A stretch of 64,000 bases of DNA, from positions 1 through 64,000 of the forward strand of contig CANFNV010000004.1 in NCBI GenBank assembly GCA_947448525.1, written 5' to 3'. Shown one piece after another: positions 16,178-25,049 of this stretch; position 1 is the first letter of the stretch, and each line of letters opens with the position of its first letter. This DNA comes from Flavobacteriaceae bacterium. GTDB taxonomy: Bacteria; Bacteroidota; Bacteroidia; Flavobacteriales; Flavobacteriaceae. Below the pieces are notes generated by a model. That model was not told where the DNA came from. It ran no database searches and saw only the letters and a program-made list of their open reading frames with translations. A program made the position numbers and the translations under genes.

Positions 16178-17119
16178 TTATTGATTAGATTTAGGACTAA
16201 TTATTTGCACGTTTTGAAAAACTATTGCTCCTTTTACAACTCCTGCAATAGTTGAGCGTAAAGCATCAATTATGTGAATTTTCAATTCGTTTTTTGGATA
16301 AATCAAACTCACTTCGCGTGCTGGTTTTGGTTCCACAAAATGACGAAGTTTGGCCTGGTCTTTTTCTTTTAAATCTAGGGTATGTAAATAGGGTAAAAGT
16401 GTAGTTCCTAATCCTTCATCAGCTAATTTTATTAAGGTTTCAAAACTCCCGCTTTCTATTTGAAAATGATTGTGTTCGGCATTTTTATTGTTTTTACATA
16501 AATTTAAAATACTATCTCTAAAACAATGTCCGTCTTGTAATAAAAGAATTTCATCCAAATTCAAATCGGTTATTTCTATTTCTTTTTTATTGAAATTATC
16601 ATGATGCTCTGGAATATACGCTACAAATGGTTCAAAATACAGTACAATTTCTTTGATCTTTTCTTCATTTAAAGGGGTTGCAGCAATAGCTGCATCTAAA
16701 TGACCGTTGTTTAATTTAAAAATAATATCTTCAGTATTTAATTCTTCAATGATCAGTTTGACTTTAGGATATTTTTTAATAAAATTTTTCAAAAACATTG
16801 GTAAAAGTGTAGGCATGATTGTGGGAATAATTCCCAAACGAAATTCCCCGCCTATAAATCCTTTTTGTTGGTCAACAATATCTTGAATTCTATCGGCCTC
16901 ATTGACAATATTTTTAGATTGGGTGACAATTTTCTGTCCAATTTCTGTTAATTGAATAGGTTTTTTAGTTCTATCAAATATTTGAATACCTAGTTCTTCT
17001 TCTACTTTTTGAATTTGCATACTCAATGTGGGTTGAGTTACAAAACATTTTTCGGCTGCAAGAGTAAAATTTTTATATTCGGCTACTGCCAAAACGTATT
17101 TAAGTTGGGTAATTGTCAT
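16178..17119 (-). CDS. oxyR: Hydrogen-peroxide-sensing LysR regulator OxyR
   Basis: 313 residues. The N-terminal LysR helix-turn-helix (ITQLKYVLAVAEYKNFTLAAEKCFVTQPTLS) is followed by a periplasmic-binding-like effector domain. The segment QDGHCFRDSILNLC places cysteines at residues 199 and 208, the same positions as the redox pair of E. coli OxyR (C199/C208). Peroxide oxidises these to a disulfide and turns the protein into an activator of catalase and peroxiredoxin genes. It is transcribed divergently from a short membrane protein gene and the SulP/carbonic anhydrase cluster, with 150 nt between them. A Cu/Zn SOD lies 5 kb away. Confidence 0.92.
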   Translation of the reverse strand: MTITQLKYVLAVAEYKNFTLAAEKCFVTQPTLSMQIQKVEEELGIQIFDRTKKPIQLTEIGQKIVTQSKNIVNEADRIQDIVDQQKGFIGGEFRLGIIPTIMPTLLPMFLKNFIKKYPKVKLIIEELNTEDIIFKLNNGHLDAAIAATPLNEEKIKEIVLYFEPFVAYIPEHHDNFNKKEIEITDLNLDEILLLQDGHCFRDSILNLCKNNKNAEHNHFQIESGSFETLIKLADEGLGTTLLPYLHTLDLKEKDQAKLRHFVEPKPAREVSLIYPKNELKIHIIDALRSTIAGVVKGAIVFQNVQIISPKSNQ

Positions 17120-17138
17120 GGTATAAGTAATTTATATG

Positions 17139-17146
17139 CAAATATA
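17139..17146 (-). promoter_or_regulatory. -7 box (TATATTTG) of oxyR
   Basis: Exact TAnnTTTG on the minus strand, 19 nt before the oxyR ATG at 17119. Confidence 0.4.
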
Positions 17147-17257
17147 TAAAACTATCAGATAAATTTATGGTTAAATAGTTGTTATTTTTAAAAATTAAAT
17201 CTTTGAATTAGAATGTTAAATTTTCTATAATATATTTTCATTGTTGGATATGAAAAC

Positions 17258-17265
17258 TATTTTTG
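17258..17265 (+). promoter_or_regulatory. -7 box (TATTTTTG) directly before the gene at 17270
   Basis: Exact TAnnTTTG ending 4 nt before the ATG at 17270. If used, transcription would begin at or very near the start codon, giving a leaderless or nearly leaderless mRNA. Confidence 0.4.
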
Positions 17266-17269
17266 TAAA

Positions 17270-17557
17270 ATGAAAACAACTGTAAGTGTAGTTTTATTTC
17301 TATTTATTTCTTTTTTACTAGCGCCAACTATAATATCGCTTTTAGAAAAGAATAAAGATATTTCTATGTTTTACAGTTCTAACGAAGAAGAACTTCAAAA
17401 AGATTTTAAAGAAATAAAAGCAGATTTTATACATGAATATGAATTTGTATTCGTAAAATTATTTTTATTTAAAAACTCTAAAATTACTTCCGAAAACTTG
17501 TCAAATCACGACAAAGTTTTTGAAGAAATATTTTCTCCACCGCCAGAATTAGTCTAA
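17270..17557 (+). CDS. Small secreted or membrane-anchored protein of unknown function, 95 residues
   Basis: The N-terminus (KTTVSVVLFLFISFLLAPTIISLL, residues 2-25) is one hydrophobic segment, either an uncleaved anchor or a signal peptide. The rest is acidic with two helical stretches and ends in FSPPPELV. I recognise no family. It lies 61 nt upstream of the SulP gene on the same strand, so it may be cotranscribed with it and be a small partner of the transporter; that is inference from position only. The ATG is almost in contact with a TATTTTTG box. Confidence 0.6.
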   Translation: MKTTVSVVLFLFISFLLAPTIISLLEKNKDISMFYSSNEEELQKDFKEIKADFIHEYEFVFVKLFLFKNSKITSENLSNHDKVFEEIFSPPPELV

Positions 17558-17618
17558 AATAATAATCCGTTTTCACAATTAGTGAAACAATTTTTATATT
17601 TTAAATTAATTTATAGGT

Positions 17619-19217
17619 ATGACAAAAAAAATCCATCTTTTTGCAAACCTTAAATCTGATTTTTCATCAGGTTTAGTGGTTTTTCTTGTGGCGTTGCCAC
17701 TGTGTCTTGGTATTGCATTAGCAAGCGGAGCACCCTTGTTTTCAGGTATTATTTCGGGAATTGTTGGTGGAGTTGTAGTAGGTTATCTAAGCTCTTCAAA
17801 CCTGAGCGTTTCCGGACCTGCTGCTGGCTTAACAGCAATTGTTCTTTCTGCAATTACAGATTTAGGAGCCTTTGATGTATTCTTAACAGCTGTTTTTATT
17901 GCAGGAATTATTCAATTAACTCTAGGATATTTTAAAGCCGGTAGTATTTCGAATTATTTCCCAACAAATGTAATTGAAGGAATGTTGGCTGGTATTGGTG
18001 TTATCATATTTTTAAAACAAATTCCTCATGCTTTTGGCTATGATAAGGATTATGAGGGAGATTTAGCCTTCCTTCAGCCAGATTATGAAAACACCTTTTC
18101 GGAGTTATTCCATTTGATAAGCCACGTTCAATTAGGTTCAATTATTATTACATTAGTATCACTTTTTATATTAATAGCATGGACTAAAGTTGAATTTCTT
18201 AAAAAAATAAAATTGGTTCCTCCCGCATTGATAGCTGTAATTGTGAGTATTTTATTGAATGAATTTTTTATTATTTCAGGATGTAGTTTTTCTATAAAAA
18301 GGGATCATTTAGTTAGTTTACCTGTTCCTCATTCGATAGAGGAATTTAAGAGTATTTTTTTATTGCCTAATTTTTCTGCTTTATCAAATACTAAGGTTTG
18401 GATTATTGGAATTACAATAGCTGTTGTAGCTTCTATTGAAACATTATTGTGTGTTGAAGCTGCTGATAGAATGGATATTCAAAGGAGATTTACGGATACA
18501 AATATTGAATTAAAAGCCCAAGGAATCGGTAATATTATTAGTTCATTGCTTGGTGGTTTACCAATGACATCGGTAGTTGTGAGAACAACTGCAAATAATT
18601 CTGCAGGAGCTAAATCGAAATTATCAACCATTATTCATGGAATGTTATTAGCTATTTCTGTTTTGTCAATACCAACAATTTTGAATAAAATCCCTTTAGC
18701 TACACTTGCAGCAGTATTATTATTAATAGGTTATAAATTGGCTAATCCCAAAACTATTAAACATTTTTGGGATAAAGGAAAATACCAATTTATTCCTTTT
18801 ATAGCCACTTTTGCCGCAGTAGTTTTTACCGATTTATTAAAAGGTGTTTTTTTGGGAATGATAATCAGTTTTGTGTTTGTTTTGAAAGGAAATATGCAAA
18901 GAGCGTATAAGTTTAGAAAAGAGGAATACCATGATGGCGATATAATTCATATAGAGTTAGCACAAGAAGTCTCTTTTTTAAATAAGGCAGCTATAAAAAA
19001 CACCTTAACTTCTATTCCAAAAAAATCAAAAGTAGTTATCAATGCTTCAGATACGGTATATATAGCTCATGATGTTTTGGATTTAATTAAAGATTTTAAG
19101 AAAATCACCTCTAAAGAACTTGAAATTAAAATAAAGTTAGTTGGATTTAAAAAAGCATACAGACTAGTAGAAACCGGTGAGGAGGAAAAACATGTTTTTA
19201 TTGAACCAAAAAAGTAA
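17619..19217 (+). CDS. SulP family anion transporter (probable bicarbonate transporter)
   Basis: 532 residues: about ten to twelve membrane segments (from SGLVVFLVALPLCLGIALASGAPLF to about residue 430), then a C-terminal STAS-like domain (EEYHDGDIIHIELAQEVSFLNKAAI). The SulP core is seen in LASGAPLFSGIISGIVGG and LSVSGPAAGLTAIV. Family members carry sulfate, oxalate or bicarbonate. The next genes encode a DUF2490 barrel and a beta carbonic anhydrase 11 and 4 nt apart, which points to bicarbonate as the substrate. Inner membrane. Confidence 0.9.
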   Translation: MTKKIHLFANLKSDFSSGLVVFLVALPLCLGIALASGAPLFSGIISGIVGGVVVGYLSSSNLSVSGPAAGLTAIVLSAITDLGAFDVFLTAVFIAGIIQLTLGYFKAGSISNYFPTNVIEGMLAGIGVIIFLKQIPHAFGYDKDYEGDLAFLQPDYENTFSELFHLISHVQLGSIIITLVSLFILIAWTKVEFLKKIKLVPPALIAVIVSILLNEFFIISGCSFSIKRDHLVSLPVPHSIEEFKSIFLLPNFSALSNTKVWIIGITIAVVASIETLLCVEAADRMDIQRRFTDTNIELKAQGIGNIISSLLGGLPMTSVVVRTTANNSAGAKSKLSTIIHGMLLAISVLSIPTILNKIPLATLAAVLLLIGYKLANPKTIKHFWDKGKYQFIPFIATFAAVVFTDLLKGVFLGMIISFVFVLKGNMQRAYKFRKEEYHDGDIIHIELAQEVSFLNKAAIKNTLTSIPKKSKVVINASDTVYIAHDVLDLIKDFKKITSKELEIKIKLVGFKKAYRLVETGEEEKHVFIEPKK

Positions 19218-19228
19218 TAACAATAGCA

Positions 19229-19900
19229 ATGAGAATATTCCTATTTGTTTTTTTATTCGTTGGTTTTAATAGTTTTGTTTATTCGCAGAAATCAGAAATC
19301 GGAAATTGGTTTATCTATTTTGGTAATCAAAAGATAAATCAAAATTGGAATTGGCACAACGAAATTCAATACCGTAATTACGATTTTATTGGAGATACAA
19401 ATCAGTTATTGCTTCGAACGGGTATTGGTTATAACCTAACTGAAAACAACAATAATGTTTTATTAGGGTATGCATTTGTTTCTACTTACAAGCATATTCC
19501 GAATTCTGATCAAAAAATAGAATCTAATGAACATCGAATTTTTCAACAGTTTATCACCAAACAGAATTTAGGCAGATTTTATTTTCTTCATAGGTATAGA
19601 GTGGAAGAACGTTTTCTAACGGATGATTTTCAGATGAGACTAAGGTATTTTTTGAATGTTAACCTTCCATTGAATAAAAAAACACTCGATAAAAATGCTA
19701 TTTATCTTTCTACATACAATGAAATTTTTGTGAATACAGAAAAGCCATTGTTTGATAGAAATAGAATTTATGCCGCTTTAGGATTTGTAATAAATAAACA
19801 TTTCAAAGTGGAAGCCGGCTTTATGTCACAAATTTTAGAACAATCGAATCGCAATCAATTTCAAATTGTGATTTTTAACAATTTACCCTTTAACAATTAA
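19229..19900 (+). CDS. DUF2490 outer-membrane beta-barrel protein
   Basis: 223 residues. The signal peptide (RIFLFVFLFVGFNSFVYSQ) ends near residue 20. The rest shows alternating strands typical of the DUF2490 barrel: GNWFIYFGNQKINQNWNWHNEIQYRNYD, LLLRTGIGYNLTENN, LGRFYFLHRYRVEERFL. Function is unknown; members are predicted outer-membrane proteins. It sits between the SulP transporter (11 nt) and a carbonic anhydrase (4 nt) in an apparent operon, which suggests a role in inorganic-carbon uptake or anion passage across the outer membrane. Confidence 0.8.
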   Translation: MRIFLFVFLFVGFNSFVYSQKSEIGNWFIYFGNQKINQNWNWHNEIQYRNYDFIGDTNQLLLRTGIGYNLTENNNNVLLGYAFVSTYKHIPNSDQKIESNEHRIFQQFITKQNLGRFYFLHRYRVEERFLTDDFQMRLRYFLNVNLPLNKKTLDKNAIYLSTYNEIFVNTEKPLFDRNRIYAALGFVINKHFKVEAGFMSQILEQSNRNQFQIVIFNNLPFNN

Positions 19901-19904
19901 AAAT

Positions 19905-20525
19905 ATGAAAACATTAAATAAAGAAATGCAAGCGGCCATAACTCCATCAATGGCAATACAAATTTTAAAAGATGGAAATAAAAGGTTTATGAACAACCTT
20001 AAAGCCAATAGAAATTTATTAGAACAAGTAAATGAAACTTCAGACGGTCAACATCCATTTGCTGTAATTTTAAGTTGTATCGATTCTAGAACTTCTGCTG
20101 AATTGATTTTTGACCAAGGATTAGGAGATGTTTTTAGTATTAGAATAGCAGGAAATATAGTAAATGAAGATATTTTGGGGAGTATGGAGTTTGCTTGCAA
20201 AGCTGCAGGAGCAAAGGTAATTGTGGTTTTAGGTCATTCAAAATGTGGTGCTGTCAAAGGCGCCTGCGATCATGTTGAAATGGGAAATTTAACTGCTTTA
20301 TTAAGTAAAATACAACCTGCAGTTTTTGATGAAAAATCAATTATAGACAATAGAAATTCTTCCAATTCCGATTTTGTAGAAAAAGTAGCTTCGATTAATG
20401 TTCATAGAACAGTTACTGCCATTGTAGAAAGAAGTCCAATTCTAAAAGAAATGATTGAAAATGGAGAAATTGGAATAATAGGAGGGATGCATACAATTTC
20501 AAATGGTGAGGTTATATTTTATTAA
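19905..20525 (+). CDS. Beta-class carbonic anhydrase (SulP-linked)
   Basis: 206 residues. The zinc ligands are in SCIDSRTS (Cys58, with Asp60-Arg62 dyad) and LGHSKCGAVKG (His111, Cys114), which is the full beta-carbonic-anhydrase set. It interconverts CO2 and bicarbonate. The gene starts 4 nt after the DUF2490 gene and ends the SulP operon, and a strong hairpin follows. A second, clearly different beta enzyme is encoded 99 nt downstream. The pairing with SulP suggests this copy consumes or supplies the transported bicarbonate. Confidence 0.92.
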   Translation: MKTLNKEMQAAITPSMAIQILKDGNKRFMNNLKANRNLLEQVNETSDGQHPFAVILSCIDSRTSAELIFDQGLGDVFSIRIAGNIVNEDILGSMEFACKAAGAKVIVVLGHSKCGAVKGACDHVEMGNLTALLSKIQPAVFDEKSIIDNRNSSNSDFVEKVASINVHRTVTAIVERSPILKEMIENGEIGIIGGMHTISNGEVIFY

Positions 20526-20537
20526 TTTTATAATTTT

Positions 20538-20572
20538 AAAAAGAGACAGATTAATATCTGTCTCTTTTTTTA
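20538..20572 (+). terminator. Terminator of the SulP/carbonic anhydrase operon
   Basis: AAAAGAGACAGA and TCTGTCTCTTTT form a 12-bp stem with a 6-nt loop and a T run, 12 nt after the stop codon. Confidence 0.88.
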
Positions 20573-20623
20573 TCAATTAATAAAAATAGAGTAAATTTAT
20601 CCCACAAATTAATTTCATAGCAT

Positions 20624-21259
20624 ATGAGTGACTTCTACAAAAAAATATTAGACAATAATAAAAAATGGGTTGAAAGTCAATTGGCAGTTGATCCTGAATA
20701 TTTTAAAGATTTATCCAAAGGTCAAAATCCTCCTTTATTGTGGATTGGTTGTTCCGATAGTCGAGTTCCTGCAAATGAAATTATTGGTGCAAAGCCAGGA
20801 GAAGTATTTGTTCACAGAAATATCGCTAATATGGTGGTTCATAGTGATATGAATATGTTGAGTGTATTAGATTATGCCGTAAATGTTCTGCAAGTGAAAC
20901 ATGTAATTGTATGTGGTCATTACGGATGTGGTGGCGTTAAAGCAGCCATGGGTAATGACTCAATAGGAATTATTGACAACTGGATTCGACACATAAAAGA
21001 TGTATATCGTTTGCATAATGTTTATTTGGATTCTATTAAAAATGAAGAGGATAGATTCAACAAATTTGTAGAATTAAACGTGAAAGAGCAAGTTTTTGAC
21101 CTTTCCAAAACATCAATTGTTCAAAGTGCGTGGCGAAATGGTCAGGATTTAACGCTTCACGGATGGGCTTACGGTTTAAATTCTGGTTTTGTGACTGATT
21201 TAGACGTAAATATCAGTTCAAATAAAGATTTAGACACCGTATATCAATTAAAATTTTAA
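20624..21259 (+). CDS. can: Beta-class carbonic anhydrase (Can type)
   Basis: 211 residues. Zinc ligands in IGCSDSRVPA (Cys43, Asp45, Arg47) and GHYGCGGVKAA (His99, Cys102), with the Can-like signature WIGCSDSRVPANEI, FVHRNIANMV and HGWAYGLNSGFV. This is the housekeeping beta enzyme of cytosolic CO2/bicarbonate balance. It is separated from the first carbonic anhydrase by a terminator and so has its own promoter. Its stop codon overlaps that of the convergent LETM1-related gene by 4 nt. Confidence 0.92.
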   Translation: MSDFYKKILDNNKKWVESQLAVDPEYFKDLSKGQNPPLLWIGCSDSRVPANEIIGAKPGEVFVHRNIANMVVHSDMNMLSVLDYAVNVLQVKHVIVCGHYGCGGVKAAMGNDSIGIIDNWIRHIKDVYRLHNVYLDSIKNEEDRFNKFVELNVKEQVFDLSKTSIVQSAWRNGQDLTLHGWAYGLNSGFVTDLDVNISSNKDLDTVYQLKF

Positions 21260-22449
21260 TCATCTAGATTTTCATTAAAAGCTGAAGGCAATAATTGCGG
21301 AATAAATTTCACCAAAATCGGTAATAATAAACTACCACCGGGAAGTAAAAAAATGGTTAACGACGGAATGCTTTTGCAAATGTCTAACAACTGTTTTTTG
21401 ACTTTCTTTTTTTCATCTGTATTTAAATCACGTTTGGTAGATTGTGCCAAAAGTTGCATCAATTCTTTACTTTCCGAGATTTCTTTAGTAAGTCTCTTTT
21501 TATTTCTTTTTATCAGAAAAATTACACTTTGAGTCGTTTGATCGTAAAAATGTTTTACAGGGTTGGAATAGTTAAAATACTGGATTTCAGATTTGTTATT
21601 CTCAATAAATTCATCTATTGCCGCAATACTTTCTGGTACAAAATCATCTGATATTTTTAAAGTTTCAGCCAGTTTATAAAGAAAATATTCTTCCTCATTT
21701 TCTATTTTTTCATCACTCCAAAGGGTCAACCCTGTGATGTCTAACAAATAATATTTTTCCAAATCATCCTCAAAATAATTCAATGGTAACGATTCTAAAT
21801 TTTGAATGTTAATTTTAGAGAATTTGGTATAGCGAACCGAAGCTTCAAATAATTTAATGAGCAAATCATCGTGTTGCGTTTTCGTAGTTTTTATTTGAAG
21901 TGCTAACGAAACCAAACTCATAATGGTTTCTTCTAATCGAATTAAATAATTTTCGGGGATTTTCCCATCTTTTATAAAATGGCTAAAGGCCAATACGTCT
22001 ATAAATAAAAGGGCATTAGTAACAATATGTGAAAAATGTTTACTGACGATGTCTTTGTTTGTTTGAACTCGTTCATCAATTAAACCTTCCAATTTTGAAC
22101 TATCTGTAGAATGTAGTATCGTGTTGAAAAAACCAAATCCTTTTGGAGTGATTTCACTATAAAAAGTTACTAATTTTTTAATAAAGTCATCTGAATTCGA
22201 CTGATTTAACGTTTGGCAATACTTATCGAATAAGGTAGTCAGTAAAGCCACCTTAGAAATTTCTTCTGAACTCCAATTTTGTATTGATAATTGAGGTTTA
22301 TCAGAAATAGCAATTATGTGTCCATAGATAAAACCGGTTTTACGAATGTTTTGATAAAACGAATAATCATCCTCAAAATTAAACTTGGATAAGTAATTTT
22401 GTTCGTGAAAGTATTTGTCAATCCAACCGTTTGCCGATGGGTTTATCAT
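21256..22449 (-). CDS. LETM1-related biofilm-associated protein
   Basis: 397 residues. The last quarter carries the LETM1-like pattern STKRDLNTDEKKKVKKQLLDICKSIPSLTIFLLPGG followed by a hydrophobic LLLPILVKFIPQLLPSAF. The rest is helical, acidic and has no signal peptide. Flavobacterial proteins of this make-up are named after a biofilm-associated member; the biochemical role is not known. LETM1 itself is a mitochondrial cation/proton exchanger, but only a short segment is shared. It overlaps the convergent can gene by 4 nt. Confidence 0.75.
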   Translation of the reverse strand: MINPSANGWIDKYFHEQNYLSKFNFEDDYSFYQNIRKTGFIYGHIIAISDKPQLSIQNWSSEEISKVALLTTLFDKYCQTLNQSNSDDFIKKLVTFYSEITPKGFGFFNTILHSTDSSKLEGLIDERVQTNKDIVSKHFSHIVTNALLFIDVLAFSHFIKDGKIPENYLIRLEETIMSLVSLALQIKTTKTQHDDLLIKLFEASVRYTKFSKINIQNLESLPLNYFEDDLEKYYLLDITGLTLWSDEKIENEEEYFLYKLAETLKISDDFVPESIAAIDEFIENNKSEIQYFNYSNPVKHFYDQTTQSVIFLIKRNKKRLTKEISESKELMQLLAQSTKRDLNTDEKKKVKKQLLDICKSIPSLTIFLLPGGSLLLPILVKFIPQLLPSAFNENLDD

Positions 22450-22612
22450 ATCATTTTTTGAACTACAAGGTTATATCTTTTGTTAAAGGTAAGAACAATA
22501 AATGATAAGATTTCCATTTAACTATTTGCTTTATTTTTTTCGGATTTAAGCAAAAAAACACAAAATAAGTGTTGATTGCAAATTTTTGTGTTTCATGGAA
22601 GTGTTATAATTC

Positions 22613-23137
22613 TTATCTAATAATTGCAGAGCAAGCTACTCTAGCCCCAGCATTTCCAGTGGGTTGTGTGACAAAATCATCGGCTTTATCATGAACTATT
22701 AACCCTTTACCTAGAATATCTTTGTTGGCATCACCACATCCAATACACCATTCATCGGTTTTTAAGGTAATGGTCGCAATTCCATTCTCGTCTGCTGTAA
22801 AGTTACCAATATCGCCTTTGTGATGTTCAGTATCGGTCCATTTGCCATGTTTAACATGCAACGGATTCCAATGACCTCCGGCAGAAGCAGCATCTGTTGC
22901 AGAACAATCGGCTTTTTCATGAATGTGAATTCCATGAACGCCAGGTTTTAAACCTGATAATTTAGCTTCGAATGAAACGACACCGTTCTTTTCAGAAAAG
23001 GTTGCAATGCCTGAGACAGTACTACCACTTTTTGGCTCTAGAGTGATAGTTAACACATTCGATTTACTTCCATTACCTGATTTACAAGCCACAATAATTC
23101 CTAAAACAATTACCGTAAGCACAATGATTTTTTTCAT
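22613..23137 (-). CDS. sodC: Cu/Zn superoxide dismutase, lipoprotein
   Basis: 174 residues from MKKIIVLTVIVLGIIVACKSG; the lipobox Cys is residue 18. Metal-binding motifs are intact: HGIHIHEKADCS, GGHWNP, HHKGDIGN and GLIVHDKADDF, closing with GNAGARVACSAI. It removes superoxide in the periplasm or at the outer membrane. The frame can be extended to 23155, but a TAACTTTG -7 box at 23153-23160 overlaps that codon and the lipoprotein signal starts at 23137. Monocistronic. Confidence 0.92.
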   Translation of the reverse strand: MKKIIVLTVIVLGIIVACKSGNGSKSNVLTITLEPKSGSTVSGIATFSEKNGVVSFEAKLSGLKPGVHGIHIHEKADCSATDAASAGGHWNPLHVKHGKWTDTEHHKGDIGNFTADENGIATITLKTDEWCIGCGDANKDILGKGLIVHDKADDFVTQPTGNAGARVACSAIIR

Positions 23138-23152
23138 GACTAAAATTTTAAT

Positions 23153-23160
23153 CAAAGTTA
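23153..23160 (-). promoter_or_regulatory. -7 box (TAACTTTG) of sodC
   Basis: Exact TAnnTTTG on the minus strand, 15 nt before the ATG at 23137. It overlaps the alternative upstream start at 23155. Confidence 0.4.
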
Positions 23161-23234
23161 AACATTAAATGAGTTCCATAATTTAAAATTAACTTAAAAA
23201 AAACACTGTGCTTTCAACAACAATTAACTTAAAT

Positions 23235-25025
23235 TTAAAAACAGTAACTATTTTCAGCAACTAATTTTAATGTAATGGTTTCTCTTAAACCAACAATATT
23301 TGGCATGTTGGTATATTTTGTGAAACGACGTAATCCCATTAACATCATGCGTTGTTCGTCGCCTTCGGCAAAAGAAATGATACTTTCTTTACCTCTTAAT
23401 GCAACAATGTCCACAGCTTTATATAAATATAATTTTGCCATGGCTATTTGTTCTTGGCAATTTGTTTCACCTATTTTTTTGGCTAATTTTTCGGTTCTAA
23501 GTATCGTGCTTTCAGCCATATAAATCTCAATTAACATATCGGCAGCTGCCATTAATAATTGTTGGTGTGCCTCCAAATCCATTCCAAATTTTTGAACCGC
23601 AGCCCCAGCTACCATTAAGAATGCTTTTTTCAATTTGCCAATCATTTCTTTTTCTTCCGAAAATAATTCTGAATAATCAGGAGTATCTAATGACGGAATT
23701 CCCATTAATTCTTCTTGCACTTTTGTAGCAGGACCTAATAAATCAACGTGCCCTTTCATGGCTTTTTTGATTAGCATTCCAACCGATAACATTCTGTTGA
23801 TTTCGTTCGTTCCTTCATAAATACGAGCTATACGAGCATCTCTCCAGGCACTCTCCATAGGAGAATCTTCTGAAAACCCCATTCCGCCATAAATTTGAAT
23901 TCCTTCATCAGCAGCATTTTGAACATCTTCTGATACCGCTACTTTAAGAATGGAACATTCGATAGCAAATTCTTCTACGCCTTTTAATTCGGCCTCTTGG
24001 TGCGATGTTCCTTCGGCTATTCGTCCATTAATTCGATCTTCTATAGATTTGGCTGCACGATAAGTTGCACTTTCTCCTGCATAAGCGGAGGTTGCTATTT
24101 CGGCCAATTTATAACGAATGGCTCCAAATTTTGAAATTGGCGAGTTGAACTGTACACGTTCATTAGCATAATGAACCGCATTGGTAGTTATTCTTCGCTG
24201 AGCATCCAAACAAGCAGCAGCCAATTTGATACGACCCACATTCAATGCATTCATGGCTATTTTGAATCCCTCACCACGACCAGCCAACATATTTTCAAAG
24301 GGAACTTTGGTTTCATTAAAAAAAACTTGTCTTGTAGAAGAGGCACGAATTCCTAATTTGTGTTCTTCTTCTCCCAACGTTATTCCATTGTTTGAATCAT
24401 TTTCAACTATAAAACCTGTTATATTTTTATCCTCTTCAATACGAGCAAATACAATAAATAAGGAACAAAATCCTGCATTGGAAATCCACATTTTGCCACC
24501 AGTAATTTTATAATGGGAGCCGTCTTCAGATAAAACGGCTTTTGTTTTTCCTGAATTAGCATCAGATCCTGCGCCGGGTTCTGTTAAACAATAAGCACCA
24601 AACCATTCTCCTGAAGCCAATTTAGGAACGTATTTTTGTTTTTGAGCTTCAGTTCCATACAATGTAATGGGCATTGTTCCAATTCCGGTATGCGCACCAA
24701 ATGCTGTTGAAAACGAACCAGTAGCACCCGATATATAATCGCATACCAAACACGTATCAACAAATCCCATTCCCATTCCGCCATATTCTGAAGGAACAGC
24801 GACACTCAAAAAGCCCATTTCACCAGCTTTTTTCATTATTTCCTCCGTAAAAGCATAATCTTTGGCTTCAAAACGATATTTATTCGGCCAAATTTCTTTA
24901 TCCACAAATTCTTTTACTGAATCGCGCATCATGATTTGTTCCTCAGAGAAATCTTCTGGTGTGAAAACGTCTTCACATTTAGTTTCTTTAACTAGGAATT
25001 GTCCTCCTCTGGTTATATCGCTCAT
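23235..25025 (-). CDS. fadE: Acyl-CoA dehydrogenase (FadE type)
   Basis: 596 residues, the length of the B. subtilis FadE branch, which has a C-terminal extension beyond the usual 380-residue dehydrogenase. Motifs include FTPEDFSEEQIMMRDSVKEF, YCLTEPGAGSDANSGKT (FAD/substrate loop), GGKMWISNAGFC and QIYGGMGFSEDSPMESAWRDARIARIYEGTNEI. It catalyses the first, FAD-dependent step of beta-oxidation. It is the last gene of the marR-fadN-fadA-fadE cluster, 24 nt after fadA. Cytosolic. Confidence 0.93.
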   Translation of the reverse strand: MSDITRGGQFLVKETKCEDVFTPEDFSEEQIMMRDSVKEFVDKEIWPNKYRFEAKDYAFTEEIMKKAGEMGFLSVAVPSEYGGMGMGFVDTCLVCDYISGATGSFSTAFGAHTGIGTMPITLYGTEAQKQKYVPKLASGEWFGAYCLTEPGAGSDANSGKTKAVLSEDGSHYKITGGKMWISNAGFCSLFIVFARIEEDKNITGFIVENDSNNGITLGEEEHKLGIRASSTRQVFFNETKVPFENMLAGRGEGFKIAMNALNVGRIKLAAACLDAQRRITTNAVHYANERVQFNSPISKFGAIRYKLAEIATSAYAGESATYRAAKSIEDRINGRIAEGTSHQEAELKGVEEFAIECSILKVAVSEDVQNAADEGIQIYGGMGFSEDSPMESAWRDARIARIYEGTNEINRMLSVGMLIKKAMKGHVDLLGPATKVQEELMGIPSLDTPDYSELFSEEKEMIGKLKKAFLMVAGAAVQKFGMDLEAHQQLLMAAADMLIEIYMAESTILRTEKLAKKIGETNCQEQIAMAKLYLYKAVDIVALRGKESIISFAEGDEQRMMLMGLRRFTKYTNMPNIVGLRETITLKLVAENSYCF

Positions 25026-25049
25026 TTTTTATTTTTTATAGTTGGTTGA

